The notes: generated from the letters alone by a model not told the origin. Positions 17,898 through 28,622 are shown, counted from the stretch's first letter. The stretch is DNA of 64,000 bases from Oceanobacillus saliphilus (GCF_023522835.1 NZ_JALCZU010000002.1:281011-345010), one strand, 5' to 3'. Made by a program: numbers and translations.

Positions 17898-19748
17898 TCA
17901 GTCAGCCTCCCTTTCTAGTTCATCTTTTGTAATATGATGACCGTGATCGTCTTTTAATGATCTGTATAACATACTTCCCAAAGCTATAGCCATACCAACA
18001 TATACTGCTATTAACCAAGCTTTATGATCAACCTGATAAATGAAACCGTAAGATGCAATAAAGAAACCAATTGTCATAATCAAAGGAACAATAGATGAGT
18101 TTGGCATATGGATTTCATCTAATGGCTCAGCAGGTGTCATCTTTCCATTACCCTCCGTCTTTTCAATCCATAATGGATCAAGTCCACGAACTAATGGCAA
18201 TTGTTTAAAGTTGTAATGTGCAGGTGGGGATGAAAGCGTCCATTCCAACGTACGTCCGTCCCACGGATCTGCAGGTGCTTTTTCACCTTTCATAGCAGTG
18301 TAAACAATGTTAATTACGAAAACAATGGTACCGAAAGTCATAAAGAAGGCACCTATTGTACTGATTAAGTTACCTGTATCTAAACCTTGATTCTCCAAGA
18401 ATACCCAGTAACGACGAGGCATCCCCATTAACCCAAGGAAATGCTGGATAAAAAACGTTAAATGGAAACCAATAAAGAATGTCCAGAATGCAAGTTTACC
18501 CAAACCTTCATGGAGAATTCTACCGAACATTTTCGGCCACCAATAATGCATTGCTGCAAGTAATGCGAATACTACCCCACCAACAATAACATAGTGGAAG
18601 TGGGCAACTACGAAGTAAGTATCATGATACTGATAATCAGCTACAGATGCCCCTAGCATAACCCCTGTCATACCACCAATCGTAAATGAAGGAACAAATG
18701 CAAGCGTCCAGAGCATCGCAGAGTTGATGACAATACTTCCGCCCCACATCGTAAACAACCAGTTAAATATTTTAATCCCTGTCGGAACTGCGATTGCCAT
18801 TGTTGCAACAGCAAATATGGAGTTAGCAACAGGTCCCAATCCTACTGTAAACATGTGGTGAGCCCATACCATGAATCCAAGAAATGCGATCAGGAACGTG
18901 GCAAATACCATTGCCGTATATCCAAATAATCTTTTTCTTGAGAATGTAGGTATAATTTCACTGAAAATACCGAATGCAGGTAGAATCAGTATGTATACCT
19001 CTGGGTGTCCAAATATCCAGAATAGATGTTGCCATATGACCGTATTACCACCTAATGCCACATCAAAGAATGCAGTATCAAACATACGATCGAACATCAT
19101 TAAGAATAAACCAACAGTCAATGCTGGAAAAGCAAACAGGACAAGAATACTTGTTACAAGCGTAGTCCAAGAAAACAAAGGCATGCGCATGTATGTCATT
19201 CCCGGTGCTCGCATCGTTACAATTGTAACAATGAAGTTTATTCCACTCATTAAAGTACCAGCACCCGCGAGCTGGAGACCCATCACGTAAAAATCAACCC
19301 CATGCCCCGGTGATTGCACAGAGAGTGGTGCATAGTTAGTCCAACCAGCATCTGGTGCACCAGTAAACCAACTAAGATTTAAAAGAACGCCACCAGAGAA
19401 AAATAACCAGAAGCCAAGTGCGTTTAAAAACGGGAACGCAACATCACGTGCTCCAATTTGAAGTGGCATAATATAGTTCATTAAACCAAATAATAAAGGT
19501 GTTGCCGCAAGGAAAATCATTGTTGTTCCATGCATCGTAATCATTTCATTATACAAACCTGCACTAATAAAGTCATTCTCAGGTTTGATTAGCTGAATTC
19601 GAATAATAAGAGCTTCTAGTCCACCAAGCAGGAAAAAGAAACCACCACCGATTAAGTATAAAATACCGACTTTTTTATGGTCGACGGTAGTCAAGTAATC
19701 CCACAGAACAGCACTAAAACCTCTCTTTTGAGTAGCTGTAATACTCAA
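17898..19748 (-). CDS. ctaD: Cytochrome c oxidase subunit I, CtaD
   Basis: A 616-residue catalytic subunit of the caa3 oxidase. All metal ligands are visible: H73 and H385 for heme a, H383 for heme a3, and H248, H297 and H298 for CuB; Y252 in HPEVY is the tyrosine that crosslinks to H248. About 12-14 membrane helices are expected. It reduces oxygen to water at the cytoplasmic membrane with proton pumping. GGAGG lies before the ATG, and the gene follows ctaC by 44 bp. Confidence 0.98.
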   Translation of the reverse strand: MSITATQKRGFSAVLWDYLTTVDHKKVGILYLIGGGFFFLLGGLEALIIRIQLIKPENDFISAGLYNEMITMHGTTMIFLAATPLLFGLMNYIMPLQIGARDVAFPFLNALGFWLFFSGGVLLNLSWFTGAPDAGWTNYAPLSVQSPGHGVDFYVMGLQLAGAGTLMSGINFIVTIVTMRAPGMTYMRMPLFSWTTLVTSILVLFAFPALTVGLFLMMFDRMFDTAFFDVALGGNTVIWQHLFWIFGHPEVYILILPAFGIFSEIIPTFSRKRLFGYTAMVFATFLIAFLGFMVWAHHMFTVGLGPVANSIFAVATMAIAVPTGIKIFNWLFTMWGGSIVINSAMLWTLAFVPSFTIGGMTGVMLGASVADYQYHDTYFVVAHFHYVIVGGVVFALLAAMHYWWPKMFGRILHEGLGKLAFWTFFIGFHLTFFIQHFLGLMGMPRRYWVFLENQGLDTGNLISTIGAFFMTFGTIVFVINIVYTAMKGEKAPADPWDGRTLEWTLSSPPAHYNFKQLPLVRGLDPLWIEKTEGNGKMTPAEPLDEIHMPNSSIVPLIMTIGFFIASYGFIYQVDHKAWLIAVYVGMAIALGSMLYRSLKDDHGHHITKDELEREAD

Positions 19749-19792
19749 AGTTCAAACCTCCCTTTTGTGTCTTTCATCCCATTTTATATATT

Positions 19793-20845
19793 TTAATTCC
19801 CAGCGCTCTCAGGTGTTATTTCAGAAGGCTTTAATTGCATTAAATATTCAGCAATGCTATTTGCTTCTTCTTCAGAAATGCTAGGATATGCACCTGTCAT
19901 TTTGTTACCAGGTTTAATTGATTCAGGATCGACAATCCATTCTACTAAATTTTCTTTTGTAGGTTCAAGAATACCAGCAACTGTTGAGCGGTCTCCAAAG
20001 TTAGTTAAATTTGGACCGGTTGCTACAGGTGAAGACCCAATAGCGTGACAGGCCATGCAATTATTAGCCTCAAAAAGTGCTTGACCTTGCTGTGCTACAG
20101 CTCCTTCTGGAACTTGCTCAGGATCAACATTCTGCATGTCAGAAACCCATTGATCAAATTCTTCTGGACTTACTACAATAACTTTGAAGTCCATTAAGGA
20201 ATGCGAAGGTCCACAAAGCTCTGCACATTTACCCCAGTAGACGCCTTCTTCATACGCTTCCAGGAACATGGTGTTTACATTTTCAGGGTTAACATCCATC
20301 TTACCTGAAATGGACGGTACCCAGAATGAGTGAATAACATCTGAAGATTGCATGTTTAGGTATACCCTTTCACCAGCAGGTATATATAGATCCTGACTTG
20401 TCACAATTTCTTCATCTTCATAATTAAAATGCCACCAGTATTGATTACCGGTAACTTCGACATTAAGACTTGTACTTGCCTGCGACTCATCCGCTAAATC
20501 AAATGTAGCAATTACTGTAGGAACAGCGATAATCAAAACAAGGATAATCGGAATTACTGTCCAGATAGTCTCCAGCTTGTGGTTCCCTTCGATTTGTTTC
20601 GGAATGTAATCTTCCTGCCCCTTTTTTCTGCGGAATTTAATTAGAGCAATAACATAGATAACCATTACGACTAAAAATACGCCAATCATAATCAGTGTTG
20701 TGAGTATGATTAAGTCCATGGATCGTTCAGCACCATATCCCTTTGGTTCCAACGCGGTCAAGTTTTCTTTACCACAACCAGCTAAAAACAAAGCTAGCAT
20801 TGTAAAAAGAAATAATGCTTTTGATTTTCCCATCCAACCTTTCAT
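19793..20845 (-). CDS. ctaC: Cytochrome c oxidase subunit II with fused cytochrome c domain, CtaC
   Basis: A 350-residue lipoprotein: lipobox LAGC with C24, two membrane helices (about 44-70 and 93-113), a CuA domain with ligands H172, C207, E209, C211, H215 and M218, and a C-terminal cytochrome c domain (C263-x-x-C266-H267). The fusion makes this a caa3-type enzyme that takes electrons directly through its own heme c. AGAGAGGT precedes the ATG. It is the first structural gene after ctaB. Confidence 0.97.
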   Translation of the reverse strand: MKGWMGKSKALFLFTMLALFLAGCGKENLTALEPKGYGAERSMDLIILTTLIMIGVFLVVMVIYVIALIKFRRKKGQEDYIPKQIEGNHKLETIWTVIPIILVLIIAVPTVIATFDLADESQASTSLNVEVTGNQYWWHFNYEDEEIVTSQDLYIPAGERVYLNMQSSDVIHSFWVPSISGKMDVNPENVNTMFLEAYEEGVYWGKCAELCGPSHSLMDFKVIVVSPEEFDQWVSDMQNVDPEQVPEGAVAQQGQALFEANNCMACHAIGSSPVATGPNLTNFGDRSTVAGILEPTKENLVEWIVDPESIKPGNKMTGAYPSISEEEANSIAEYLMQLKPSEITPESAGN

Positions 20846-20906
20846 GTATAAATACCTCTCTTTCTTCTTGTTGTTTCCTTATATTTATTTTTTTAAGGAC
20901 AAATAA

Positions 20907-21851
20907 TTAGTTGAATATAGGCAATGTTACAATTATCATTAATGGAAATAATATAATTAAATAATTTAAAGAGTAGATGAAAATCATATTTGCCCATTTC
21001 AAATCATCTTTGATAAAGAACCCTCTAAAGCCCAACACAAGCCATCCAACATTAAGCAGCGTTGCAATTACAGTAAATGTTATCCCCAATGATGAAGCAA
21101 GAAAAATCGGTAAAGGCAACAGACATGCTATATATACGACAATTTGACGTTTCGTAAATTCAAACCCGTATACGACCGGCAACATTGGAATTCCGGCTTC
21201 TCGATAATCTTCAGTTTTTTTCATGGCCAATGCTAAAAAATGTGGTGTTTGCCATATAAACATAATCATAAACATAACTATTGGAACAATATGTGGTGAT
21301 GGACTAATGGCTGCCCAACCAATAAGCGGCGGCATCGCTCCCGAGAAACTTCCAATTGCAGTGTTCAACGTATAGCGGCGCTTCGACCACATCGTATAAA
21401 GTACCACATAGATAAACCAACCGAGAAACGCAAATATTGTTGCCTGTACGGTTGTAAACAAGAGAAGACCCAGACCAACTACAGTAGTTCCCAATCCAAG
21501 AATTAGTACTGTCTTTAAAGAAAAGTATCCGGTTACAGTAGGACGATTTTTGGTTCTTGACATCTTGGGATCTATATCGACGTCATACCAGTTATTAATG
21601 ATGCATCCTCCGGCGATAACCAACGCACTCCCTATCATTGTAAGCAGGAATGTTCCCCAATGATTTATAAAGGAAGATCCAGTAAAATGAACCGCAAGCA
21701 ACAAACCGGCTAAGGTCGTTATTAAGTTTGAGTTCACAATACCAATTTTCATAAGTGCTTTTATTTCAGAAATGAAAATAGAAATTTTACCCTTATTGGT
21801 AATGGGAGTATCCCCTATCATCTCAGAATATGGCGTTTCCACTTTATTCAT
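20907..21851 (-). CDS. ctaB: Protoheme IX farnesyltransferase (heme O synthase) CtaB
   Basis: CtaB adds a farnesyl group to heme B to give heme O, the substrate of CtaA. About 314 residues with eight or nine membrane helices. The prenyltransferase aspartate motif NNWYDVDIDPKMSRTKNRP and the second region DYREAGIPMLPVVYG are clear. The frame is open from 21878, but AAGGGGGGATAAA directly before the ATG at 21851 (MNKVETPYSEMIG) settles the start. It is divergent from ctaA. Confidence 0.96.
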   Translation of the reverse strand: MNKVETPYSEMIGDTPITNKGKISIFISEIKALMKIGIVNSNLITTLAGLLLAVHFTGSSFINHWGTFLLTMIGSALVIAGGCIINNWYDVDIDPKMSRTKNRPTVTGYFSLKTVLILGLGTTVVGLGLLLFTTVQATIFAFLGWFIYVVLYTMWSKRRYTLNTAIGSFSGAMPPLIGWAAISPSPHIVPIVMFMIMFIWQTPHFLALAMKKTEDYREAGIPMLPVVYGFEFTKRQIVVYIACLLPLPIFLASSLGITFTVIATLLNVGWLVLGFRGFFIKDDLKWANMIFIYSLNYLIILFPLMIIVTLPIFN

Positions 21852-22297
21852 TTTATCCCCCCTTTTAAATCCGGGCATCGATATGTTAATAAGTCAGAAT
21901 TCTACTATTCTGATATTCACTCTCATTCTATCACGGATTTTGATTACAATCTAATTAACCTACTTGTAACATTTTACATCATATTCACTATTTAAATGTG
22001 ACAAATATGTGAAAGAATACGAAGTTTAATCAGATTATAAATTATGTACGATATCCACTAAAATACGAACACACTTGAAATTACATGGTTATCTCATATA
22101 CTATTTCTAGCAAACAAAACGAATTAATGCAAGACTTTTCTTTATTTCCATAGTGAAAACACTTTTAAAACATGATACTATTACAATTATGTGTCCAACG
22201 TTAGTTTTAAACTCATTTAATTGCATTTGGTATTAAATTAATATTATTATAGAGTGAAAGTATCCAAGAATTTCTAATCATCCAAAGTGAGGGCTAT
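21852..22297. promoter_or_regulatory. Divergent ctaB/ctaA control region
   Basis: About 445 AT-rich bases without a gene. Promoters for both heme-synthesis genes must lie here. In B. subtilis this interval carries ResD and CcpA sites. I see a weak cre-like element, TGAAAACACTTTTA at 22154-22167 (it lacks the central CG), and CACATT/TATGTGAAA-type sequences near 21995-22015, but none good enough to assert. Confidence 0.45.
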
Positions 22298-23233
22298 ATG
22301 AGAATGGTAAAATATTTAAAAACTCTGTCTGTAATCGCTACAATTGGGATGCTATTGATTCTGCTGGGCGGCGCATTGGTTACAAAAACCGGGTCAGCTG
22401 ATGGCTGTGGGGATAGTTGGCCATTATGTGAGGGTGAACTGATACCATCAGAATTCACTTTTGAAATGGTGGTTGAATTAAGTCACAGAGCCGTTACCGG
22501 AGTGGTCGGAATTGTAGTTGTTGCGCTTGCAGTTCTAGCATGGATCAAAATAGGCCATATACGCGAAGTGAAATTTCTTGCGTTTTCATCCATCTTTTTT
22601 ATTGTTCTTCAAGCTTTAATTGGTGCAGCAGCTGTCATGTGGGGACAATCAGATTTCATCCTTGCAGCCCACTTCGGCATTTCCTTAATATCTTTTGCTT
22701 CTGTATTTTTACTGATGCTAATCATATTTGAAGTGGATAAGAAGCTGGATACAATGGCATTGCATATTAAAAAACCACACCGAATTGAGATTTATGCTAT
22801 TTCCATTTACACGATGATTGTTGTTTATACAGGTGCCTTAGTACGACACACCGACTCCAACCTAGTTTGTGGAGACTGGCCGTTTTGTACGAACACTTCC
22901 CCTTTTGCCTTTGTCGACTACAGCTTTAATCAGTGGGTGCAAATGGGACATCGGTTAGCAGCTGGATTACTGTTTATTTGGACACTCGTGCTGATGATCA
23001 GAATGATTAAGCACTATCCTAACAGCAAAATTATGTATTGGGGATGGATCATCACCTTTTCACTGATTCTCCTTCAAGTATTCTTTGGAGCAATGATCAT
23101 TTTTACTTTATTGAATCTTGGTGTAGCCTTAATGCATGCATTGGTAATTTCCTTGTACTTTGGGATGCTCAGTTATTTTATTCTACTGTCCACAAGAAGC
23201 GCCAAAACAGAAAAAACAGGAGGCAATTTATAA
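22298..23233 (+). CDS. ctaA: Heme A synthase CtaA
   Basis: CtaA oxidises the C8 methyl of heme O to the formyl group of heme A. The 311-residue protein has eight membrane helices in two halves. Each half has a cysteine pair in an outer loop (C37/C44 in GCGDSWPLC; a matching VCGDWPFC later) and conserved heme-ligand histidines (ELSHRAVTG and QMGHRLAAG, plus others). GTGAGGG lies 4 nt before the ATG. A strong terminator overlaps the end of the gene. Confidence 0.96.
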   Translation: MRMVKYLKTLSVIATIGMLLILLGGALVTKTGSADGCGDSWPLCEGELIPSEFTFEMVVELSHRAVTGVVGIVVVALAVLAWIKIGHIREVKFLAFSSIFFIVLQALIGAAAVMWGQSDFILAAHFGISLISFASVFLLMLIIFEVDKKLDTMALHIKKPHRIEIYAISIYTMIVVYTGALVRHTDSNLVCGDWPFCTNTSPFAFVDYSFNQWVQMGHRLAAGLLFIWTLVLMIRMIKHYPNSKIMYWGWIITFSLILLQVFFGAMIIFTLLNLGVALMHALVISLYFGMLSYFILLSTRSAKTEKTGGNL

Positions 23234-23250
23234 TTGCTTCCTGTTTTTTT
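23213..23250 (+). terminator. Terminator of ctaA, overlapping its 3' end
   Basis: A stem AACAGGAGGCAATT...AATTGCTTCCTGTT with a 2-4 nt loop followed by a T run. It includes the last codons of ctaA. Confidence 0.9.
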
Positions 23251-23331
23251 ATATAGGCCTAGAGAGTATAAATGTACTGCAGCAGCCAACTGATTTCCAG
23301 AAACGGGCAGGCCAGCTGGTGCCTTGTTCAT

Positions 23332-26300
23332 TTATTCAAATTCAATCAATAAATCATTCACTTCAATCGTATCTCCACTGTCGACATGGATTTCTTTAAT
23401 GACACCTGAATATGGGGCTTGAATAGTCGTCTCCATTTTCATAGCCTCATTCGTTAACAAATGATCACCTTTTTCAACTGTATCACCCTTGGAACAATTA
23501 ACTGCCAGAACTGTCCCTGGCATTGTCGCTCCTATATGCTTATTATTTGATTTATCTGCTTTGGGTCTAGTGACTAGCAGCGATTCAATACTTTCGTCTT
23601 TCACACGTATTTCTCGTGACTGACCATTCAAATCAAAATAGAAAACACGCGTACCATCTTCTTTCGGTTCGGAAATGGATACGAGCTTAACAATTAATGT
23701 CTTACCCTTTTCTATTTCCACTTCTATTTCTTCCCCAAGCTTCATTCCATAGAAGAAGGTCGGAGTGTCCAGCGCAGACATATCACCGTATGTTTCACAG
23801 AATTTTGTATAATCCATAAACACCTTTGGATACAACGCATGGGAAATCAGATCAAAACTGGTAACTTGGCGTTCCAATGTCTCAAATAAGGTATCTCGCA
23901 GTTGTTTAAAATCAATTGGTTCCAATAGTTCTCCCGGTCTTACGTTAATTGCTTCTCTGTCCTTCAAGATGATTTTTTGCAATTTTTCAGGGAACCCTTG
24001 ATATGGCTGCCCAATATAGCCTTGCGCAAATTCAATAACGGAATCAGGAAAATCGATCGAATCTCCCTTTTCATATATATCTTCTTCCGTTAAATCATTT
24101 TGTACCATAAACAACGTCATATCGCCGATTACTTTTGAAGAAGGCGTAACTTTTACAATATCTCCAAACATATCATTCACTTTGCGGAACATCGTCTTTA
24201 CTTCATTCCATCTGTTTTCCAGGCCGACTGCTTTCGCCTGCTGTTTTAGGTTACTGTATTGCCCACCTGGCATCTCATGAAAATAGATTTCTGTATGCGG
24301 GGATTTCATGCCACTTTCAAAGTCCTGATAATATTCTCTGATACCTTCCCAGTAATGTGAGATCTGTTCATAAGATTCAATATCAATTTTCGGTTGTCGG
24401 CTCTTCCCTTCCAATGCATGATACAACGTCTGAGCACTTGGTTGTGAAGTCAATCCTGCCATTGGCCCGGCTGCAACATCCACAACATCAACACCTGCGT
24501 CGATTGCTCTTGCGTACGTATAAATGCCATTTCCACTTGTATCATGTGTATGCAAATGTATTGGGAGATCGACTGTCTCTTTTAAGGTAGATATTAATTG
24601 ATAGGCTGCTTCCGGCTTTAATAATCCAGCCATATCTTTAATACCTAGAATATGTGCACCGGACGCTTCGAGCTCCTTTGCCATATTTTTATAATAGTCC
24701 AGATCATATTTTCTGCGACCTGAATCGAGAATATCGCCTGTATAGCAGATTGTTGCTTCTGCGATCTTATTATTTTCACGAACTGACTCAATTGCAAGCT
24801 TCATACCTTCCACCCAATTTAAACTATCAAAAATCCTGAAGACATCAATTCCGGCACTGGAGCTTTTTTCAACGAATTCCTGAATTAGATTGTCCGGATA
24901 ATTTTTGTACCCGACAGCATTACTTGAACGAAGCAACATTTGAAAAAGAACATTTGGCATTTTTTCTCTTAGCTTCAGAAGTCTTGTCCATGGATCCTCT
25001 TTGAGGAACCTGTATGCTACATCAAAGGTTGCCCCGCCCCACATCTCAACCGAGAAAAGATTTGGCAGCATTCTGGAAGTTGGTTCAGCGATATGCAGCA
25101 GATCATTTGTCCTCACACGTGTAGCAAGTAATGATTGGTGTGCGTCGCGGAAAGTTGTGTCTGTCAGCATAACTTCCTTCTGTTCCTTCAGCCAGTTTGC
25201 CAACCCCTGTGGACCACGTTCATCGAGTATTTGCTTGGTTCCCGCTTGAACCTCCTGATGAGAGTCCACTTCCGGAATCAATAATTGTGAAAAGGATGGT
25301 TTTTCTTTTTTAGTTGCACCTTCCACGCCATTTAGAGTTGTCTCAGCGATATAAGTAAGCATCTTCGTTCCACGGTCTTTTCTTTTTGGGAACACGAATA
25401 ACTCCGGTGTATTATCAATAAATGTTGTATTATACTGACCCGACATAAATTTTTCATGCAGGATTACATTCTCTAGAAAATGTATATTTGTTTTAATTCC
25501 CCGGATTCGGAATTCTTTCAAGTTTCTAACCATTTTGATTGCAGCCTGTTCAAAAGTCAGTGCCCATGTGGAAACTTTTACGAGCAGTGAGTCGTAATGC
25601 GGTGAAATCACAGCACCTTGATAGCCATTTCCTGCATCAAGCCTTACACCAAACCCCCCACCTGTACGGTAGGCATTTATTTTCCCTGTATCAGGCATAA
25701 AGTTATTTAGTGGATCCTCCGTTGTAACCCTTGACTGGATCGCATACCCACTAATCTTGATTTCTTCTTGGTGCGGTACTCCTACTGCCTCATCATGAAG
25801 GCTTAATCCATCAGCTACCTTTAATTGCGTCTGTACGATATCAATTCCGGTAATCATCTCTGTAATGGTATGTTCCACCTGCACCCGAGGATTTACTTCA
25901 ATGAAATAAAAATCATTATTCGTTACAAGAAATTCTACTGTACCTGCATTGATATAGCCAACATTTTCCATTAAAGATACTGCAGCTTTACAGATTTCTT
26001 CACGAAGTTCATCCGATAAGGAAAGACTCGGAGCAACTTCAATGACTTTTTGATGTCGTCGTTGCACAGAACAATCCCTTTCATGCAAATGAACAATATT
26101 GCCTTGCTTATCACCCAGGATTTGCACTTCAATATGTTTTGGATTTTCAATAAATTTCTCTAAGTAAATTTCGTCGTTTCCAAAAGCAGCCTTCGCTTCT
26201 GACTTTGCACGTTCATACGATTCCTTAACCTCTGATTCATTGTGGACAATCCTCATTCCGCGTCCACCGCCACCTAAAGAGGCTTTGATAATAATTGGAT

Positions 26301-26775
26301 ATCCGTAATCCTTACCAAATGCTTCAACTTCTTCTAATGAAGATACAGCACCACCGCTACCAGGAATAATCGGTAAGTTCGCTTTTTCGGCTTGCTCTCT
26401 TGCCTTGACTTTGTCACCGAACATATTTAAGTGCTCACTCGTTGGACCGATAAAAATAATGCCCTCTTCTTCACATCTTCTCGCAAAATTGATATTTTCC
26501 GAAAGAAAACCGTAACCCGGATGTATTGCATCGACATTTACTTCTTTAGCTAAATCGATGATTGCTTCAATGTCCAAGTAGGCATCGATGGGTTTCTTCC
26601 CTTTTCCAATTAGATAAGCCTCATCTGCTTTGAATCGATGAAATGATACTGTATCTTCCGATGAGTATACTGCCACTGTGCGTATATTTAATTCTGTACA
26701 TGCGCGAAACACCCGAATAGCAATTTCACCGCGATTTGCAACTAGAACTTTCTTAATGTTTTTTAATTCTGCCAT
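23332..26775 (-). CDS. pycA: Pyruvate carboxylase
   Basis: PycA carboxylates pyruvate to oxaloacetate with ATP, bicarbonate and biotin. The 1147 residues contain, in order: biotin carboxylase with ATP-grasp (about 1-455; GGGGRGMR, EKFIENPKHIEVQ, HERDCSVQRRHQK), carboxyltransferase (about 530-800; DTTFRDAHQSLLATRVRT, the metal site LHTHDTSG), the PYC/OADA domain, and biotinyl carrier (EAMKMET, biotin on about K1113). The start overlaps the 3' end of ftsW by 13 nt; the GGGGTGG ribosome binding site lies inside ftsW, so the two are coupled. Confidence 0.98.
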   Translation of the reverse strand: MAELKNIKKVLVANRGEIAIRVFRACTELNIRTVAVYSSEDTVSFHRFKADEAYLIGKGKKPIDAYLDIEAIIDLAKEVNVDAIHPGYGFLSENINFARRCEEEGIIFIGPTSEHLNMFGDKVKAREQAEKANLPIIPGSGGAVSSLEEVEAFGKDYGYPIIIKASLGGGGRGMRIVHNESEVKESYERAKSEAKAAFGNDEIYLEKFIENPKHIEVQILGDKQGNIVHLHERDCSVQRRHQKVIEVAPSLSLSDELREEICKAAVSLMENVGYINAGTVEFLVTNNDFYFIEVNPRVQVEHTITEMITGIDIVQTQLKVADGLSLHDEAVGVPHQEEIKISGYAIQSRVTTEDPLNNFMPDTGKINAYRTGGGFGVRLDAGNGYQGAVISPHYDSLLVKVSTWALTFEQAAIKMVRNLKEFRIRGIKTNIHFLENVILHEKFMSGQYNTTFIDNTPELFVFPKRKDRGTKMLTYIAETTLNGVEGATKKEKPSFSQLLIPEVDSHQEVQAGTKQILDERGPQGLANWLKEQKEVMLTDTTFRDAHQSLLATRVRTNDLLHIAEPTSRMLPNLFSVEMWGGATFDVAYRFLKEDPWTRLLKLREKMPNVLFQMLLRSSNAVGYKNYPDNLIQEFVEKSSSAGIDVFRIFDSLNWVEGMKLAIESVRENNKIAEATICYTGDILDSGRRKYDLDYYKNMAKELEASGAHILGIKDMAGLLKPEAAYQLISTLKETVDLPIHLHTHDTSGNGIYTYARAIDAGVDVVDVAAGPMAGLTSQPSAQTLYHALEGKSRQPKIDIESYEQISHYWEGIREYYQDFESGMKSPHTEIYFHEMPGGQYSNLKQQAKAVGLENRWNEVKTMFRKVNDMFGDIVKVTPSSKVIGDMTLFMVQNDLTEEDIYEKGDSIDFPDSVIEFAQGYIGQPYQGFPEKLQKIILKDREAINVRPGELLEPIDFKQLRDTLFETLERQVTSFDLISHALYPKVFMDYTKFCETYGDMSALDTPTFFYGMKLGEEIEVEIEKGKTLIVKLVSISEPKEDGTRVFYFDLNGQSREIRVKDESIESLLVTRPKADKSNNKHIGATMPGTVLAVNCSKGDTVEKGDHLLTNEAMKMETTIQAPYSGVIKEIHVDSGDTIEVNDLLIEFE

Positions 26776-27950
26776 ATCTTTCCACCCCTATTATAATTAA
26801 TCGTATTACTGTTATTATTTGGTTTCATCTCTACTGCGTTGCTTTCCTGTCTTTTTACTGCCATAGCAATGTTATTAAGTATTCCCATCGAAATAAGCAT
26901 GATGAGAAGTGATGAACCACCATAGCTGACAAATGGAAGTGGCACACCGGTTATCGGCAGAAGCCCACTGATAGCACCCAGGTTTATGAAGGTCTGTATA
27001 CCAACCATGGAAGATATACCAATTGCCAGTAAAGACCCAAAACTATCATTACATTTTCTAGCTATAAAAATACCACGCAATACAATGATTGCAAGCATTC
27101 CTATTACAATGAGTACACCTAAAAACCCTAATTCTTCTGCAACAATTGCCATAATAAAATCCGTATGTGCTTCCATAAGATAACCGAGCTTCTGGACACT
27201 TTGACCAAGCCCCTCCCCAGTCAGACCGCCGACACCAATCGCCAAATACGATTGGATCAACTGATATCCATCGGAATCAGGTGTTGCAAATGGCTGATAG
27301 GCTCCCGTAAAACGGGATAGTCTTTCGTCAGTTATCATATACGGAACTACGAGAAGGGCAAGTCCAACTCCAATACCTATCAATAATGACAAATGCTTTA
27401 AACGAATACCTGAACTGAATATTACCGAACACGCAATAAGAAAAATAATCGACGCAGTTCCAATATCAGGCTGAAGTACGATTAATCCCAGAATGATTGC
27501 TGTCAGCACTAACGGAGGCAGCACCCCTTTACTGAATTCATTAATATAGGCCTGCTTTTTTGAATAGACTGAAGCGAGATACATAATCAAACCCAGTTTG
27601 GCAAATTCTGCTGGTTGCATACTCATAGGACCTATTTGAAACCATGATTTTGCATTATTTACTGAATTACCGAATAATAGAACGGCAATGAGAAGTAATA
27701 CCACTCCGAGGATAATAAATTTCATTAACTTTTGATAATAATTATATGGGAAAATACTGCAGAAAATAAAACCCGCCATCCCCAACCCAAACCAAATTAA
27801 TTGTCTAACTAAATAATGGGTACTTTCATGCCCTTCAATAACAGCTGTAACCATGCTTGCGCTGTATATCATAACGATGCCAAAACCAGCCAAAAGTATT
27901 GGTGTTATGATTAAGGTAAAGTCATAATCTCTCAACTTCTGTATCATCAT
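26763..27950 (-). CDS. ftsW: Septal peptidoglycan polymerase FtsW (YlaO), SEDS family
   Basis: A 395-residue SEDS glycosyltransferase with ten membrane helices. The family signatures are FGIVMIYSASM near the start, NNAKSWFQIGPMSMQPAEFAKLGLIMYLAS (about 103-132), LQPDIGTASIIFLIA, and the end GLLPITGVPLPFVSYGGSSLLIMLISMGILNNI. The location directly upstream of pycA is that of B. subtilis ftsW, which works with PBP 2B in septum synthesis; the fold alone would not separate it from SpoVE or RodA. TAGGAG precedes two adjacent ATGs. Confidence 0.92.
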   Translation of the reverse strand: MMIQKLRDYDFTLIITPILLAGFGIVMIYSASMVTAVIEGHESTHYLVRQLIWFGLGMAGFIFCSIFPYNYYQKLMKFIILGVVLLLIAVLLFGNSVNNAKSWFQIGPMSMQPAEFAKLGLIMYLASVYSKKQAYINEFSKGVLPPLVLTAIILGLIVLQPDIGTASIIFLIACSVIFSSGIRLKHLSLLIGIGVGLALLVVPYMITDERLSRFTGAYQPFATPDSDGYQLIQSYLAIGVGGLTGEGLGQSVQKLGYLMEAHTDFIMAIVAEELGFLGVLIVIGMLAIIVLRGIFIARKCNDSFGSLLAIGISSMVGIQTFINLGAISGLLPITGVPLPFVSYGGSSLLIMLISMGILNNIAMAVKRQESNAVEMKPNNNSNTINYNRGGKIWQN

Positions 27951-28098
27951 CCTACTCCTACCATTTGTACTAACATATATATTTTGATGAATTGAAAGAA
28001 ATTTTAATTAGTATAACATATTCTTAGTGTATGGCAATTAAAAATAATGTCGTTTTACATATAAACTTAATAATTTCAATTATTCAAATGTTTTAAAC

Positions 28099-28136
28099 AA
28101 AAAAACCTTGCCAAAAATATGCTGGCAAAGTTTTTG
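28099..28136 (-). terminator. Terminator of ylaN
   Basis: An 8-bp stem with one mismatch (CTTTGCCA and TGGCAAGG on the minus strand) followed by seven T. Confidence 0.8.
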
Positions 28137-28173
28137 CTCCGCTGTACCATAACGCCAAAACATGAATCAATGA

Positions 28174-28455
28174 TCACAAAGATTTTTGTGAAGCTTCATG
28201 TAATATATTAAGCTTTTTCTCCAAATTCTCAAGAAGCGCTTTACCTTCATTCTCGCTGATCAAGTTCAGACGCACAGCAAAATCAATTTCCCTTGACAGA
28301 CCGAACATTTGAGTGTCCAGCACATCTTCATAAACTGGGCATTGCGGCATCGTCAGATTTTCTATTTGAACTTCAATAAGTCGTAAAATTTTGTCAGCGT
28401 CAGCCTTAAGAAGGGCATGGGCTTTTTCACGATGATCTACAGTCACCTCAGGCAT
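28174..28455 (-). CDS. ylaN: YlaN (UPF0358), iron-responsive Fur-antagonist protein
   Basis: A 93-residue helical protein; [54 protein letters not shown] is the highly conserved YlaN core. Recent work in B. subtilis and S. aureus describes YlaN as an iron-linked partner of Fur that relieves its repression; it becomes essential when iron is scarce. GGAGGGG lies 9 nt before the ATG at 28455; a TTG one codon earlier is less likely. Confidence 0.93.
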   Translation of the reverse strand: MPEVTVDHREKAHALLKADADKILRLIEVQIENLTMPQCPVYEDVLDTQMFGLSREIDFAVRLNLISENEGKALLENLEKKLNILHEASQKSL

Positions 28456-28622
28456 CAATTAAATCCCCTCCACTAAAAAGACTTTCTTTTATTTTATATT
28501 ATCGTTAGCTATAGGAAAATGCAAATAAAACAGAAAAATTTATAAAAAATAATTCATTACTGGTGAAATAATAATTGATGTCTGATATTCTAAATAGAGA
28601 TACATAAATTAGGGGTGAGAAA

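Noticed and set aside
18871-19290. 139-codon plus-strand frame inside ctaD
   Set aside because: It is the antisense of a conserved oxidase subunit with all metal ligands; no independent support.
22154-22167. cre-like sequence between ctaA and ctaB
   Set aside because: The central CG of the catabolite response element is missing (TGAAAACACTTTTA), so it is only mentioned in the control-region entry.
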